Notes: generated from the letters alone by a model not told the origin. Counted from the first letter of the stretch, positions 33,074 through 42,131 are shown. The stretch is DNA of 64,000 bases from Nitrososphaerota archaeon (GCA_027886905.1 JAPCJO010000003.1:1-64000); one strand, 5' to 3'. Translations and numbers: made by a program.

Positions 33074-33244
33074 TCAGTCGTTGAATATGAAGGCGACCGC
33101 GAGCGCGCCCATGCCGACGATCAGGCCGACCATGGCGCCCAAGGCGTGGCCCTGGACGACGCCGAGCACCAGCCCGACCACCATCAACGCCAAGCCGAGT
33201 ATGGCTACGAGCAAGCTAACGAATCCCAGGCCTGCGACTCTCAG
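33074..33244 (-). CDS. 56-residue membrane protein, apparent CTG start
   Basis: A short frame encodes (M)RVAGLGFVSLLVAILGLALM then a second span 'GAMVGLIVGMGALAVAFIFND'. No ATG, GTG or TTG precedes the first span in frame; CTG 33244 does, about 35-40 nt after a TATA-like TAATTAATAAGG (33276-33287). Alternatively ATG 33266 lies one base out of frame. Real as a reading frame, uncertain as a gene. Confidence 0.4.
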   Translation of the reverse strand: MRVAGLGFVSLLVAILGLALMVVGLVLGVVQGHALGAMVGLIVGMGALAVAFIFND

Positions 33245-33284
33245 ACTGTTTCCCCTACGCCCGCATCTATCCGACCCTTATTAA

Positions 33285-34898
33285 TTATCGCCTAGCCGCC
33301 CGGCGGGACGCGCTCCCCGTCGCGGGCGGGGAGAGCACACCCAGGAGCTTCGCGCCGTCGGGGCTCCCCCACCCCGTGCAGGCGTCCCAGCCCGGGCCTG
33401 CGTCGTACGCCCCGTTCGTGCCGGAGACGACGTCGTAGAATGCTGAGGCGGACGCCTTCTGGTAGAGGAGCGGATTGATGTAGCCGACTGGTTTACCGAT
33501 ACTCTGGTTGATGAGAGTCAGGAGGCCGGTCCAGAGGGGAGCGACCGCGCTCGTGCCGCCCACGGTTATCTGCTGTCCGTCCACGACGACTGTGTACCCC
33601 GTCTGAGGGTCGGCGTCTCCCGAGACGTCCGGGACACCGCGCCCTACCCTCCCTCCCGGGTTTGCCGACGAGGGCACGCCGGCCCCCGCCTGCCAGGACG
33701 GCAGGGCGAAGACGTCGCTCACTCCCCCTCCCGTCGCCCCGCCGCTCGGAAGGTCGTCCCACACAATCTGGCTGGTTATCTTGCCCGCCGCCTCGTTCAG
33801 GTTCGTCCCGCCGCAGCCGAGGACGTACTGGGACGACGCGGGGTAGTCTACGTGCGCCAGGCCGTCGGTCACCCCGTCTGAGGAGCCCCCGTCGCCCGAC
33901 GCGGCGCACACGGTGACACCCAGCGCCGCCGCGTCCTGGAAGGACTGGTCGAGGGCCTGGATGCCCTGGGAGGTCCACTCCGACTCTGCGCTCCCCCAGC
34001 TGATGGAGATTATCGAGGGAGTCCCTTGGGTGCCGTGGAGGGCGGCTTCGACCGCGTCCACGAAGCCCGCGTCCGTGTTGGGGGCGAAGTATACCAGGAC
34101 CTTTGCCTTGGGCGCGTTCGCCCCGGCGACCTCTATGTCGAGGAGGACCTCGGCGTCAGGGCCGTTTGTGTCTCCGGTGGGAGAGTTTGAGGCGCCGTCG
34201 ACGGAGACCGAGGTCACGCTCGGGGGCGCGATGCCGAGGTCGGAGAAGTATGTCTGGATGTCGCTCGGCGAGTATCCGCCGCCCAGCTCGATGATGCCGA
34301 GCGTCTCCCCGGAGCCGTCCTCCCCTGAGGGGAAGTCGTAGAGGCTGCCGACCTGGGTGGGGGTGTATGAGACGCCGGCCGCCGCGGCGGGCCTGATGCG
34401 GAAGTGCGCGCGGGCCTGCGGGCGGTTGTCCAACCCGAGCACCGCGCTGACCAGCGGCAAGAGCTCTGGGGAGAGGTATACGGGCCCTGTGCGGCCGCGA
34501 TAGGGCCCCCTCTCGGGGTGCACGTAGCGCGAGAGGCTCACATTGAAGGCCGCGGAGAACTGCCCGACCGTCCCCGTCAGCACGACGGAGCGCTTCGCCG
34601 GGCTCGCTTCCAGGACCTTCAGGGAGTTGTCCCTGGCGAAGTCACGCACCTTGGCCAGCTCGTCGCGGGTCGAGCCGAACGACTTTGAGAACTCGGACCT
34701 CGTCGGGTAGGACCGCGAGCGGGGCAGCTGGGAACCGAGCCGCTTCACCAGGGAGAGCTCCAGGCTAGGAGCCCTCGGGCGCAGCACGACGATCACGCGG
34801 ATGCCCTCCTCTGGGTCGAGCTTTCCCGAGACTCGGGACCCCTCCAGGGGCTTGCGTTCGCTGCCCGTAAGCGGTGCGCGCGCGCTACGTGACGGCAT
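33285..34898 (-). CDS. sedolisin family (S53) serine-carboxyl peptidase with propeptide
   Basis: 537 residues. The N-terminal 190 form the pro-kumamolisin activation domain ('SYPTRSEFSKSFGSTRDELAKV...'). The catalytic domain has Glu/Asp in 'DAEVLLDIE', the oxyanion Asp in 'AASGDGGSSDG', the nucleophile Ser in GGTSAVAP, and the calcium-site C-terminus 'DAGPGWDACTGWGSPDG'. Such enzymes work at acidic pH. A TATA-like box at about 34922-34932 places the transcript start near ATG 34898, and no signal peptide is visible, so the export route is unclear. Confidence 0.9.
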   Translation of the reverse strand: MPSRSARAPLTGSERKPLEGSRVSGKLDPEEGIRVIVVLRPRAPSLELSLVKRLGSQLPRSRSYPTRSEFSKSFGSTRDELAKVRDFARDNSLKVLEASPAKRSVVLTGTVGQFSAAFNVSLSRYVHPERGPYRGRTGPVYLSPELLPLVSAVLGLDNRPQARAHFRIRPAAAAGVSYTPTQVGSLYDFPSGEDGSGETLGIIELGGGYSPSDIQTYFSDLGIAPPSVTSVSVDGASNSPTGDTNGPDAEVLLDIEVAGANAPKAKVLVYFAPNTDAGFVDAVEAALHGTQGTPSIISISWGSAESEWTSQGIQALDQSFQDAAALGVTVCAASGDGGSSDGVTDGLAHVDYPASSQYVLGCGGTNLNEAAGKITSQIVWDDLPSGGATGGGVSDVFALPSWQAGAGVPSSANPGGRVGRGVPDVSGDADPQTGYTVVVDGQQITVGGTSAVAPLWTGLLTLINQSIGKPVGYINPLLYQKASASAFYDVVSGTNGAYDAGPGWDACTGWGSPDGAKLLGVLSPPATGSASRRAARR

Positions 34899-34957
34899 GG
34901 ATGACAGTCACCGGCCCGGTGCTATGAAAAGGTCACTCAACTTGGAGCACGCGGGCC

Positions 34958-35446
34958 TCAGCTCTCTTCCCCCATCAGCTTCGAGACGTAGTCCTGGAAC
35001 TCCTTGTCGAACGTCCCGCGAGTCCCCCTGTGGATGCGCCTGAAGGCGGGCTGCTTGGTCATCCGCTCGAGGAAGGTCGCCCACTGGGTCCACGTCTCGT
35101 CGTCCATCCACTTCTTCTTGTGGAGCGAGAATATCTCCTCGAATAGCCCATAGCCCAGCAGCAGGTACGCGGTGAGCGTCCGCTCCTCCTCGGAGAGCGT
35201 CGGGGGAGGTCCTTCCTCCTCGGGCGGCCTCATCGCCGAGTCGAAGTCGAGGAGCTTGGCCAACTCGGGCCTCTCTACGAGCATCCCGATATAGTCGGTG
35301 TAGCGTCCCATCACGTTCGCCACGGCCGACTCCTTGGTGGCCCTCTCCTGGCTCCGGAACTGGAAGATGAAGACCAGGAGCGTCAGCGAAATCACGACGG
35401 TCTGGACCACAGAGGCGATTATGACGAGGTCGGTGCTGTCGACCAA
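34958..35446 (-). CDS. membrane-anchored protein of unknown function
   Basis: 162 residues: an N-terminal span (about 8-30, LVIIASVVQTVVISLTLLVFIF) followed by a soluble helical region with 'EERTLTAYLLLGYGLFEEIFSLHKK'. This resembles a widespread uncharacterised prokaryotic type with one N-terminal anchor and a helical cytosolic part. Single gene. Confidence 0.6.
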   Translation of the reverse strand: MVDSTDLVIIASVVQTVVISLTLLVFIFQFRSQERATKESAVANVMGRYTDYIGMLVERPELAKLLDFDSAMRPPEEEGPPPTLSEEERTLTAYLLLGYGLFEEIFSLHKKKWMDDETWTQWATFLERMTKQPAFRRIHRGTRGTFDKEFQDYVSKLMGEES

Positions 35447-35526
35447 GGCGGCGCGTCCTACTCGGGCGCGGCCGCTAATTAACAGGTAGGTTCGAACCCC
35501 GCGGCGTCACGGACGGGGAGGGCGCT

Positions 35527-35631
35527 TCAGACGAGAGGCCCGCTCATCAGGGCGACGATCAGGATCGCGACGATTGCCACCGTGCCGCTTGCCAATGCAA
35601 GGAACAGTGTCGTTACTCCGCTCAATTTCAC
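35527..35631 (-). CDS. 34-residue single-span membrane protein
   Basis: Too short for the ORF track. GTG start, then 'KLSGVTTLFLALASGTVAIV' and 'AILIVALMSGPLV' to the stop: one span. A TATA-like CGATTATAAGG at about 35657-35665 lies about 28 nt upstream, as for other leaderless genes here. Its position next to the bc complex genes would allow it to be a small subunit, but nothing in the sequence proves that. Confidence 0.5.
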   Translation of the reverse strand: MKLSGVTTLFLALASGTVAIVAILIVALMSGPLV

Positions 35632-35789
35632 AACCTACCCTTTGGCGACCGCTCTGCCCTTATAATCGGGGGAGACGTTTTTCACTTTTGAAAACAGGGC
35701 GGGCGACCTGTGGCGGGGCGCTCAAATTGCGCCCGTTCTGTTAATAACCGGCGAAAGATTCAAAGGCTCAGGCGGAAAACGCCTTTGCA

Positions 35790-36239
35790 GTGAGGTTCCT
35801 GTTGGACGTGGACTACATCGCGTTCGCGGTTCTTATGGGGGTCTTCGGGATAGTCGGGATTACCGCGACCGCCAACGTAACCCCCAACATCTTCGCCGCG
35901 TCGACTTGCAACTGCATACCCAGTCCGGTCGTGAGGCTCCAGGGGCTATCGGTGATACTCCTCGCCTTCAGCCTGGTCCTCGCCCCGGTCGGGTTGTTGA
36001 AGAGGCCGACGGGCGGCCTGAGCGTCCAGAGCACAGCCACCCCGGGAGCGGGCTACTCAGCTCTCTCGATGCGGAGCGGAGGCATCTTCTTCCTGGGCGT
36101 CTCCTTGGTGGTCTTCGGGATAGCGCTGGTGGCCGTCCCGTCGTTCCTGGTTCTCGGCAACCGGCTCCTCATAGGCGAGGGGGCGGCCATGGTAGCGTTC
36201 GGCGTCTTTCTGGCCTACCGTGGAGGGAGGTCGAGCTAG
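35790..36239 (+). CDS. membrane protein upstream of the bc complex genes
   Basis: 149 residues, four hydrophobic segments, and a Cys pair (STCNC) in the loop after TM1. I know no family. GTG 35790 is used, with TATA-like GTTAATAACC at about 35739-35748. It is followed by the Rieske gene on the same strand after about 110 bp that contain a separate TATA-like CCTTTATGG. Confidence 0.6.
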   Translation: MRFLLDVDYIAFAVLMGVFGIVGITATANVTPNIFAASTCNCIPSPVVRLQGLSVILLAFSLVLAPVGLLKRPTGGLSVQSTATPGAGYSALSMRSGGIFFLGVSLVVFGIALVAVPSFLVLGNRLLIGEGAAMVAFGVFLAYRGGRSS

Positions 36240-36348
36240 ACGCCCGATGCTCTCCGCCGCGCTCATCTGAGAAATTCGTGCTTTTTCGACAAACCTTTAT
36301 GGGCATTTCAGCCCGGACGGACCATTCGGAGCTGAAGGGCCATCCCGG

Positions 36349-36992
36349 ATGAGAACGAGGAAGGGCCTGACGAAGGCCGCAGGGATTTCATCAAGTACTC
36401 CGCCGTAGCGTCCGCTGCGCTTGCGGTCGTGGGGGTAGCCGCGATAACAAAGTCGATCACGGTCGCCGCCGAGGCGCCGGCGACAGCCGCGGCCTCCGGA
36501 TTCCCGAAGGTCATGATAGCGACCGTCAGCAGCCTGCAGGTGAACGTGCCGGTCACCTTCAACTATCCGCTGGACAACGAGGCGAGCCTCCTGGTCAAGG
36601 TGGGGCAGAAGGCCCAAGGAGGAGTCGGTCCCGACGGGGACATAGTCGCCTTTAGCAATATCTGTCAGCATCTAGGGTGCATCTACGGCTTCCAGGCGCC
36701 GGGCACGTCGCCGCCCTGCGAACCTTCCTTCGTCGCGAAGATACCCCAAGGATACTGCTGCTGCCACGGCAGTCAGTACGACCTCCTCACCGGCGCCACG
36801 GTGATAGGAGGGCCCGCGCCCCGGCCGGTCCCGCAAGTGATACTCGAGGTGGACTCGTCCGGGAACATCTATGCCACCGGGATGAACCCACCTACCATAT
36901 TCGGACACGGGACGGCGGGGTCTAGCGACGTCAGCCAAGACCTCACTGGCGGGGCGCTAGTCTCGGCGACGACCTCAGGGAGTTCTGGCTAG
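36349..36992 (+). CDS. Rieske iron-sulfur protein, N-terminal frame interrupted
   Basis: Rieske [2Fe-2S] subunit of a cytochrome bc complex. Cluster ligands are CQHLGC and CCCHGS. The track start GTG 36429 removes the leader. In the same frame upstream lies 'EGRRDFIKYSAVASAALAVVG', a twin-arginine motif plus membrane anchor, and an acidic 'DENEEGPDE' before it. No ATG/GTG/TTG precedes this in frame. ATG 36349 is one base off; one extra G (ATGGAG) would restore MENEEGPDEGRRDFIK. So there is either an assembly indel or a genuine frame change at the start. Cytochrome b follows immediately. Confidence 0.82.
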
Positions 36993-36993
36993 G

Positions 36994-38544
36994 ATGGGGC
37001 AAGAGGAAGGGCAGCAGGAGCACAGGAAGGTAGAGGAGGCGGAGGAGGCAGTCAAGACCAGGATGGAGCGTCTGGCGAACTTCATCTCCTCTCGGACAGG
37101 GGCGACCTACCCGCTTTTCCGCCCGGTCCCTGAGTTCTCTCTCAACCCGTTCTACTGGCTCGGCGCTCTTTCGGTGGTCGCCTTCATCATCCAAGGGGTC
37201 ACCGGCCTGATAATGGCGCTATACTACATACCCACTGAGGCCTCTGCCTACACGACGACCCAGTACATCTTCAAGAGCGTCTACTTCGGCCAGTTCTTGG
37301 AGACAATCCACCTCTACACCGCGTACGCGATGATCATGCTGGCATTCATGCACATGATGAGGGGCTACTTCGTCTCGGTCCACAAGAAGCCGCGCGAGAT
37401 AATGTGGATGGTGGGGATGATAATGGGCTTCGTGACTCTCGGCTTTGGGTTCACAGGATACCTGCTCCCCTACACCGTGATCTCCACGTCCGCCTCTGAC
37501 GTGGGGATCGGGATGATGGCGGCGCTCCCCACGCCCATCGCCAACCTGGCGAACTTCCTGGTGGTGGGAACCGGCGGGACCGCTTCCGAGCTCCTGCGCT
37601 TCTACGACCTCCACGTCATAGTGCTACCGGCGGTGCTTCTGGGCCTCCTCGCGGTCAAGATGATGATGCTCGAGACCCACGGGGTCGCCGAGCCCGTCAC
37701 CGGGTCTCTCACGGCGCGGCTCAAGAAGACGCTGCCGATCTTCCCCGACGTCACCGTCTACCTCCTCGAGCTCGCCATGATCTTCGGGGTCGGAATGCTG
37801 CTGATTTCGGCGCTCTTCCCCATCCAGCTCGGGCCTGAGTACACGCCTCAAGCCGCTGCGGCGATCGCGGCCCAGCCTGACTGGTACTTCCTCTGGCTCT
37901 ACCAGATACTCAAGATACAGATATTCGAGACGGCGGGCCTTCCCATAGCTCTCACGTTTGCCTCAGCGGTCTTTATCGTGTTGGTACTGCTTCCGTTCAT
38001 CGACAAGGGGCAAGACCGGAGGATACTCGACCGCCCGAAGTTCGTCACGCTGGGGGCGGTGTTCATCGCGGAGCTGGTGGTGCTCGCAGCCTGGGGTCTC
38101 GTGACTCCGGGCCAGATAATCCCGAACCTCACCGCGGTCGAGGTGCTCGGAGGGACCGCCCTGGTCGTCGTCCTGGCTATCGCCGGGGTTTACGCCGCGG
38201 TCAGGCCCACAGGCCCGATGGCCGGGCCTGCTTCCCCTCCCTCGCCGTCCGGCCCCGCGAGCGGTCCCGTCCACCGCTTCTACGAGGGGAAGTGGATGGG
38301 CCTTGGGATGTCGGCGCTGATGGGGTTCGGAGCGCTGGGCATAGGGATCTCGGTCGACTCCGTCGTGCAGATGGTCGAGTTCGGGATAACGACCCCGATG
38401 CTCGTCCGATTCAGCGCCGCGGCGTGCCTGATGATCGGCGTCGTCACCTTTGCGTTCTTGGGGCTTCGCTGGATGGGCAGGCGGGTGGCCGGTCAGGACG
38501 GCATCCAGTCAAACGAGGTGCGGGGCAAGCTTGGACTCGACTGA
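36994..38544 (+). CDS. cytochrome b (b6-type spacing, fused b/subunit IV)
   Basis: 516 residues; the membrane quinol-oxidising subunit. First heme-ligand pair His106/His120 in 'ETIHLYTAYAMIMLAFMHMM', followed by 'KKPREIMW' as in b6. The second pair has His207 and, at the b6-like spacing of 15, Lys222 instead of His ('LHVIVLPAVLLGLLAVK'). The Qo motif is PDWY in place of PEWY. The C-terminal part adds four more spans (subunit IV region and extension). ATG starts 2 nt after the Rieske stop, so they form an operon. Confidence 0.88.
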   Translation: MGQEEGQQEHRKVEEAEEAVKTRMERLANFISSRTGATYPLFRPVPEFSLNPFYWLGALSVVAFIIQGVTGLIMALYYIPTEASAYTTTQYIFKSVYFGQFLETIHLYTAYAMIMLAFMHMMRGYFVSVHKKPREIMWMVGMIMGFVTLGFGFTGYLLPYTVISTSASDVGIGMMAALPTPIANLANFLVVGTGGTASELLRFYDLHVIVLPAVLLGLLAVKMMMLETHGVAEPVTGSLTARLKKTLPIFPDVTVYLLELAMIFGVGMLLISALFPIQLGPEYTPQAAAAIAAQPDWYFLWLYQILKIQIFETAGLPIALTFASAVFIVLVLLPFIDKGQDRRILDRPKFVTLGAVFIAELVVLAAWGLVTPGQIIPNLTAVEVLGGTALVVVLAIAGVYAAVRPTGPMAGPASPPSPSGPASGPVHRFYEGKWMGLGMSALMGFGALGIGISVDSVVQMVEFGITTPMLVRFSAAACLMIGVVTFAFLGLRWMGRRVAGQDGIQSNEVRGKLGLD

Positions 38545-38791
38545 GAGGGTCGCTGTCCCGCTGCTCATGGTGCAGACCGCCTCGGTCATCCTCCTCTGGA
38601 GCCTCGACACGCTGTCGGTGGTAGACCAGAAGATATTCGCCCTATTCCTCGGGGCCGACTTCCTCTCCTTCGGCCTGATGGCGCACCTCTACCTTAACAT
38701 GAAGACCGACTCGAAGACCAGCGGCACCACACTCATGGCGTGGGGGCTCGTGATCCTCATCTTGTTCGTGGCCGGCTTCATCGTCACCTGA
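38531..38791 (+). CDS. small membrane subunit downstream of cytochrome b
   Basis: 86 residues with three hydrophobic segments ('LLMVQTASVILLWSLDTL', 'ALFLGADFLSFGLMAHLYL', 'MAWGLVILILFVAGFIV'). The ORF track start lies deep inside cytochrome b; TTG 38531 overlaps the cytochrome b stop by 14 nt and is in frame. Translational coupling suggests a subunit or assembly factor of the bc complex. Confidence 0.65.
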   Translation: MDSTERVAVPLLMVQTASVILLWSLDTLSVVDQKIFALFLGADFLSFGLMAHLYLNMKTDSKTSGTTLMAWGLVILILFVAGFIVT

Positions 38792-38850
38792 GGGTCGCCT
38801 TCGCGAGGTCAGAAGGGGCCTCTCGGTCCGCACGTGCGGTCTTCCATCGC

Positions 38851-39375
38851 TCAGGATGCCCAGGGAGGTTTCGGCAAGGCGGCTTGCCACTCTGCGAGCT
38901 CTTTGAACATCTTGCCCATCTCCTTGTCGCCGCTCTGGAGGAGGAAGACGTAGGACGCCAAGACCTCGTCGCTCAGCTTCTCCGTGAGCTTCGGTCGCCC
39001 AAAGTCGTACCTCTCGACGATCTCGATTCCCTTGTCGAAAGTGGGGCTGGAGATGTATCGCTTGAACGCGGCGGCTTCTTTCGGCCACTGGGACGACATC
39101 TCCTCCCTGATCCCTGAGAAGAGGTTTCCTATCTCCGCCCGGACTGCTGGCGTGATCTCGTTCTTGAGCTCCTTTTCGACGCCTCCGTCCCCCGACTTCG
39201 CCCCCCGAGCGAGCACGTCCGCCAGCGCGCCGGCGCCCTCGGAGAGCGCCTCAGTCATGTGCTCTGCGATGGCGGAGAAGGCCTCCTCGAACATCCCCAT
39301 GAATATCATCGAGTGGTTCATGATGAGGTTCTCTAGCTTCTCATCCCTGGCGCGGGTGGGCATTCGCTTGGCCAT
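38851..39375 (-). CDS. uncharacterised helical cytosolic protein
   Basis: 174 residues, mostly helical, with Met-rich 'NLIMNHSMIFMGMFEEAFSAIAEHM' near the N-terminus and no membrane-length span or motif that I can assign. It is convergent with the bc operon. Unknown function. Confidence 0.6.
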   Translation of the reverse strand: MAKRMPTRARDEKLENLIMNHSMIFMGMFEEAFSAIAEHMTEALSEGAGALADVLARGAKSGDGGVEKELKNEITPAVRAEIGNLFSGIREEMSSQWPKEAAAFKRYISSPTFDKGIEIVERYDFGRPKLTEKLSDEVLASYVFLLQSGDKEMGKMFKELAEWQAALPKPPWAS

Positions 39376-39431
39376 GGCGGAGGCGCACCCTCAAGGCCGT
39401 AAATGCGTTTGGTGGGGAGGCCGGCCCGCGC

Positions 39432-40961
39432 TCACGCTGGCGGCTTGGTCGGGGGCTGGGCCGGGGGCTTAGCCATGTCCCTGAAGGTGTAGTTCTTGGC
39501 CGCCGCGCTCAGAATCACGACCACGATCGTCAGGACAAGGCCGACGCCGAAGACGATGTCGAAGGCGGTCGCGTTGGGAAGATAGTGGCCCGTCTCGACC
39601 GTGCGGCCGCCGACCACCGCGGTCACTTGAGAGGTGTAGCTCGCCATTATCGCGGTCGCGACCACCGGGCCGATCGCCCCGCCGAGGTTCCTCAGCATGG
39701 TGTTGAACCCCAGGCCCACGCCGATGGTCTCCCGCGGCAGCGAGAGGGATATCATGTTGACGATGGGGATTATGATGCAGACTATCCCCACCAGCGAGAA
39801 GACCAGGTCGAGCGAGAGGTCTAGGGACGTCGCCCTGTTGAGTATGAAGAGTGTGAGTCCAAGTCCCATCGAGATGCACGCGACGAAGAGCATCGGCCGC
39901 GGCCCGAAGCGCGCCACCGCCCTTCCTGCGAGGGGCCCCGCCACCAGCATGGCCAGCGTCGCTGGGGCTAGGGTGAGGCCGGTGGCGACCACCCCGAGGG
40001 TGAGCCCGAAGGGCGTGGGCAGCTCCGCGTAGTAGATTATCGCGAAGAAGAGCAGGAACATCACGATGCCCGACACCAGGCCCACCAGGTTGGCGACCAG
40101 GACGTTCCTTATCCGGAGAAGGTCCAACCTGATGAGCGGCTCAGCAACCTTGGTCTCGAAGTAGAAGAAGAACAGGGAGAGGAATATCCCAGGCAGGAGG
40201 AAGGCGATCTCCTCTGAGTTGAGCCAGCCGAGGGACGGGCCCTCGGTGGCGTAGATTAGGAGCAGCGTCACTCCCGACATGAGGATGCCGGCGCCGAGGA
40301 AATCTACCTTGTGCTTGGCGCGGGGGACGTCCTTCCTGATGACCTTCAGGACTATCACGAAGAGGACGATGCTCAGCACGAATGCGCTGTGGAAGGCATA
40401 CTGCCATCCCAGATCCTGGACTACCTCGGAGCCTATTATCAGTCCCGCCGCCGCCCCTATCGCGAAGGTCCCGCTGATGATGCCCTGCGCCCCGGCTATC
40501 TTGTCCCTGGGGAAGGTGTCGGTGATTATCGCGAGGCCCAGGGGCACGATGGCGAAGCCGACCCCCTGGACGGCGCGCGCGAATAGGAGGAAGTAGATGG
40601 AAGGCGAGAAGCCAGCTATGCCGACGCCGAAGGTGTAGAATACCAAAGAGACCAGGACCATCCTCTTCTTTCCGTAGTTGTCCCCGAGCCGCCCGAAGAG
40701 GGGCGCGACCGCGCTACCGACAATCAGGAAGGCCGAGGTGATCCACGAGGCGATGGTGGCGGTGGTCGCGAAGTCCTTCTGGATGACCGGGACGCCGGGG
40801 ATGACCATGGTCTCAACGTAATTCACCAAGAGCGCCACCGCCGTGACGACCAGTAGAACCCTGGTCGGGTACTTCGAGTCCTTCACCGCGTTCGGCCCGG
40901 GAGCGGCGCCCACGTTGCCGCCCGGCGGGGGGGAAGGGCCAGGTCCGCTTTCCATGTCCAA
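39432..40961 (-). CDS. MFS transporter, DHA2 drug/proton antiporter type
   Basis: 509 residues with about 14 spans. TM1-2 has 'VNYVETMVIPGVPVIQKDF', the loop 2-3 signature reads 'GRLGDNYGKKRMVLVS', and motif C-like 'GLAIITDTFPRDKIAGAQG' follows. It belongs to the same class as the 20.5 kb transporter but without the Usp tail. Pro-rich ends on both sides. The substrate is unknown. Confidence 0.88.
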   Translation of the reverse strand: MDMESGPGPSPPPGGNVGAAPGPNAVKDSKYPTRVLLVVTAVALLVNYVETMVIPGVPVIQKDFATTATIASWITSAFLIVGSAVAPLFGRLGDNYGKKRMVLVSLVFYTFGVGIAGFSPSIYFLLFARAVQGVGFAIVPLGLAIITDTFPRDKIAGAQGIISGTFAIGAAAGLIIGSEVVQDLGWQYAFHSAFVLSIVLFVIVLKVIRKDVPRAKHKVDFLGAGILMSGVTLLLIYATEGPSLGWLNSEEIAFLLPGIFLSLFFFYFETKVAEPLIRLDLLRIRNVLVANLVGLVSGIVMFLLFFAIIYYAELPTPFGLTLGVVATGLTLAPATLAMLVAGPLAGRAVARFGPRPMLFVACISMGLGLTLFILNRATSLDLSLDLVFSLVGIVCIIIPIVNMISLSLPRETIGVGLGFNTMLRNLGGAIGPVVATAIMASYTSQVTAVVGGRTVETGHYLPNATAFDIVFGVGLVLTIVVVILSAAAKNYTFRDMAKPPAQPPTKPPA

Positions 40962-41060
40962 GCCACCGGCAAAAGGGCCCCCATTTAACCTGAGCCCATC
41001 GAGTCAGCCCGGGCGGCCGCTGCCGCAGAGCTTAATACGAATCGCTGGCCTTCGACCCTC

Positions 41061-41705
41061 GTGCAAGTAGGTGTCCTCGGAACTGGAGACGTCGGGGGGA
41101 GGCTCGCCTCGAAGCTTGTCTCGCTGGGCCACGAAGTGAAGATGGGGTCGCGGACCGCCCAGAACGCGAAGGCCGCGGAGTGGACGAAGGCCAACGGGCC
41201 GAAGGCCTCAGCCGGGACCTTCGCCGACGCGGCGAAGTTCGGTGAGGTCGTCTTCAACTGCACGGCGGGCTCGGTGTCCCTCGAGGCGCTGAAGCTGGCC
41301 GGCGCCAAGAACCTCGCGGGGAAGGTGCTCGTGGACGTGGCGAACCCGCTCGACTTCTCCAAGGGCATGCCGCCCACACTCACGGTCTGCAACACGGACT
41401 CCCTCGGCGAGCAGATCCAGCGCGCGTTCCCCGACGCGAGGGTCGTGAAGGCCCTGAACACCATGGGGAACGAGCTGATGGTCAACCCTGGCCTCGTCCC
41501 GGGCGAGCACGACACCTTCGTGTGCGGGAACGACCCCCAGGCCAAGGCGAAGGTGGTCGAGATGCTCCGCGCGTTCGGGTGGAAGAGCCCCATAGACCTG
41601 GGAGACATAACCGCGGCGAGGGGGCTGGAGATGGTGCTCCCCGTCTGGGTCCGTCTCATGGTGACTCTCAAGACTCGCAACTTCAACTTCAAAATAGCAA
41701 GATGA
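41061..41705 (+). CDS. NADPH-dependent F420 reductase-like NAD(P)-binding protein
   Basis: 214 residues; Rossmann motif 'VGVLGTGDVGGRLASKLVSLGHEVKMGSR' with the Ser-Arg that binds the NADP phosphate. Middle part 'VKALNTMGNELMVNP' and 'FVCGNDPQAKAKVVEMLRAFGW' are typical of the Fno-like COG2085 family. GTG 41061 is about 27 nt after a TATA-like CTTAATACG (leaderless). It overlaps the next gene. Confidence 0.82.
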   Translation: MQVGVLGTGDVGGRLASKLVSLGHEVKMGSRTAQNAKAAEWTKANGPKASAGTFADAAKFGEVVFNCTAGSVSLEALKLAGAKNLAGKVLVDVANPLDFSKGMPPTLTVCNTDSLGEQIQRAFPDARVVKALNTMGNELMVNPGLVPGEHDTFVCGNDPQAKAKVVEMLRAFGWKSPIDLGDITAARGLEMVLPVWVRLMVTLKTRNFNFKIAR

Positions 41706-42124
41706 GCAAGGGCAAGACGGCCACGAACCCGTTCAAGAGGCTGGTCTACGTCTACGTGGGGACCTCCGACTTCGACGGGGACCTCGACTACTACGGGAAC
41801 AAACTGGGGGCAAAGATGCTCTGGAACCTGAAGGCTTTCGGGGCCAGGGTCGCAGCCTTCGACCTCTGCGGCGAGCCGTACCTGCTGCTCGCCGACCACG
41901 TAAAGGCCCCGAGCAAGCGCCTCATCTATGAGGTGGAGGACCTCGAGAGGGCGGCCGACGAGCTGAAGGGCCGCGGGTGGAAGCCCGACGGCGGGAGCTT
42001 TGAGATCCCCGACGGCCCGTGCATCAACTTCAGGGACGAGAGCGGGAACGAATACGCGATACTCCAGATGAGCAGGCCCCACGTCCTCGAGGAGGAGTCC
42101 CGGAAAGGCGGCGGAAGGAAGTGA
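41702..42124 (+). CDS. VOC (glyoxalase/bleomycin resistance) family protein
   Basis: 140 residues, a single VOC domain: 'RLVYVYVGTSDFDGDLDYYGNKLGAKMLW' and the closing 'SFEIPDGPCINFRDESGNEYAILQ'. Metal ligands cannot be assigned with confidence. ATG 41702 overlaps the preceding gene (ATGA), hence an operon. Lys/Arg-rich C-terminal tail. Confidence 0.82.
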   Translation: MSKGKTATNPFKRLVYVYVGTSDFDGDLDYYGNKLGAKMLWNLKAFGARVAAFDLCGEPYLLLADHVKAPSKRLIYEVEDLERAADELKGRGWKPDGGSFEIPDGPCINFRDESGNEYAILQMSRPHVLEEESRKGGGRK

Positions 42125-42131
42125 GCCGGGC

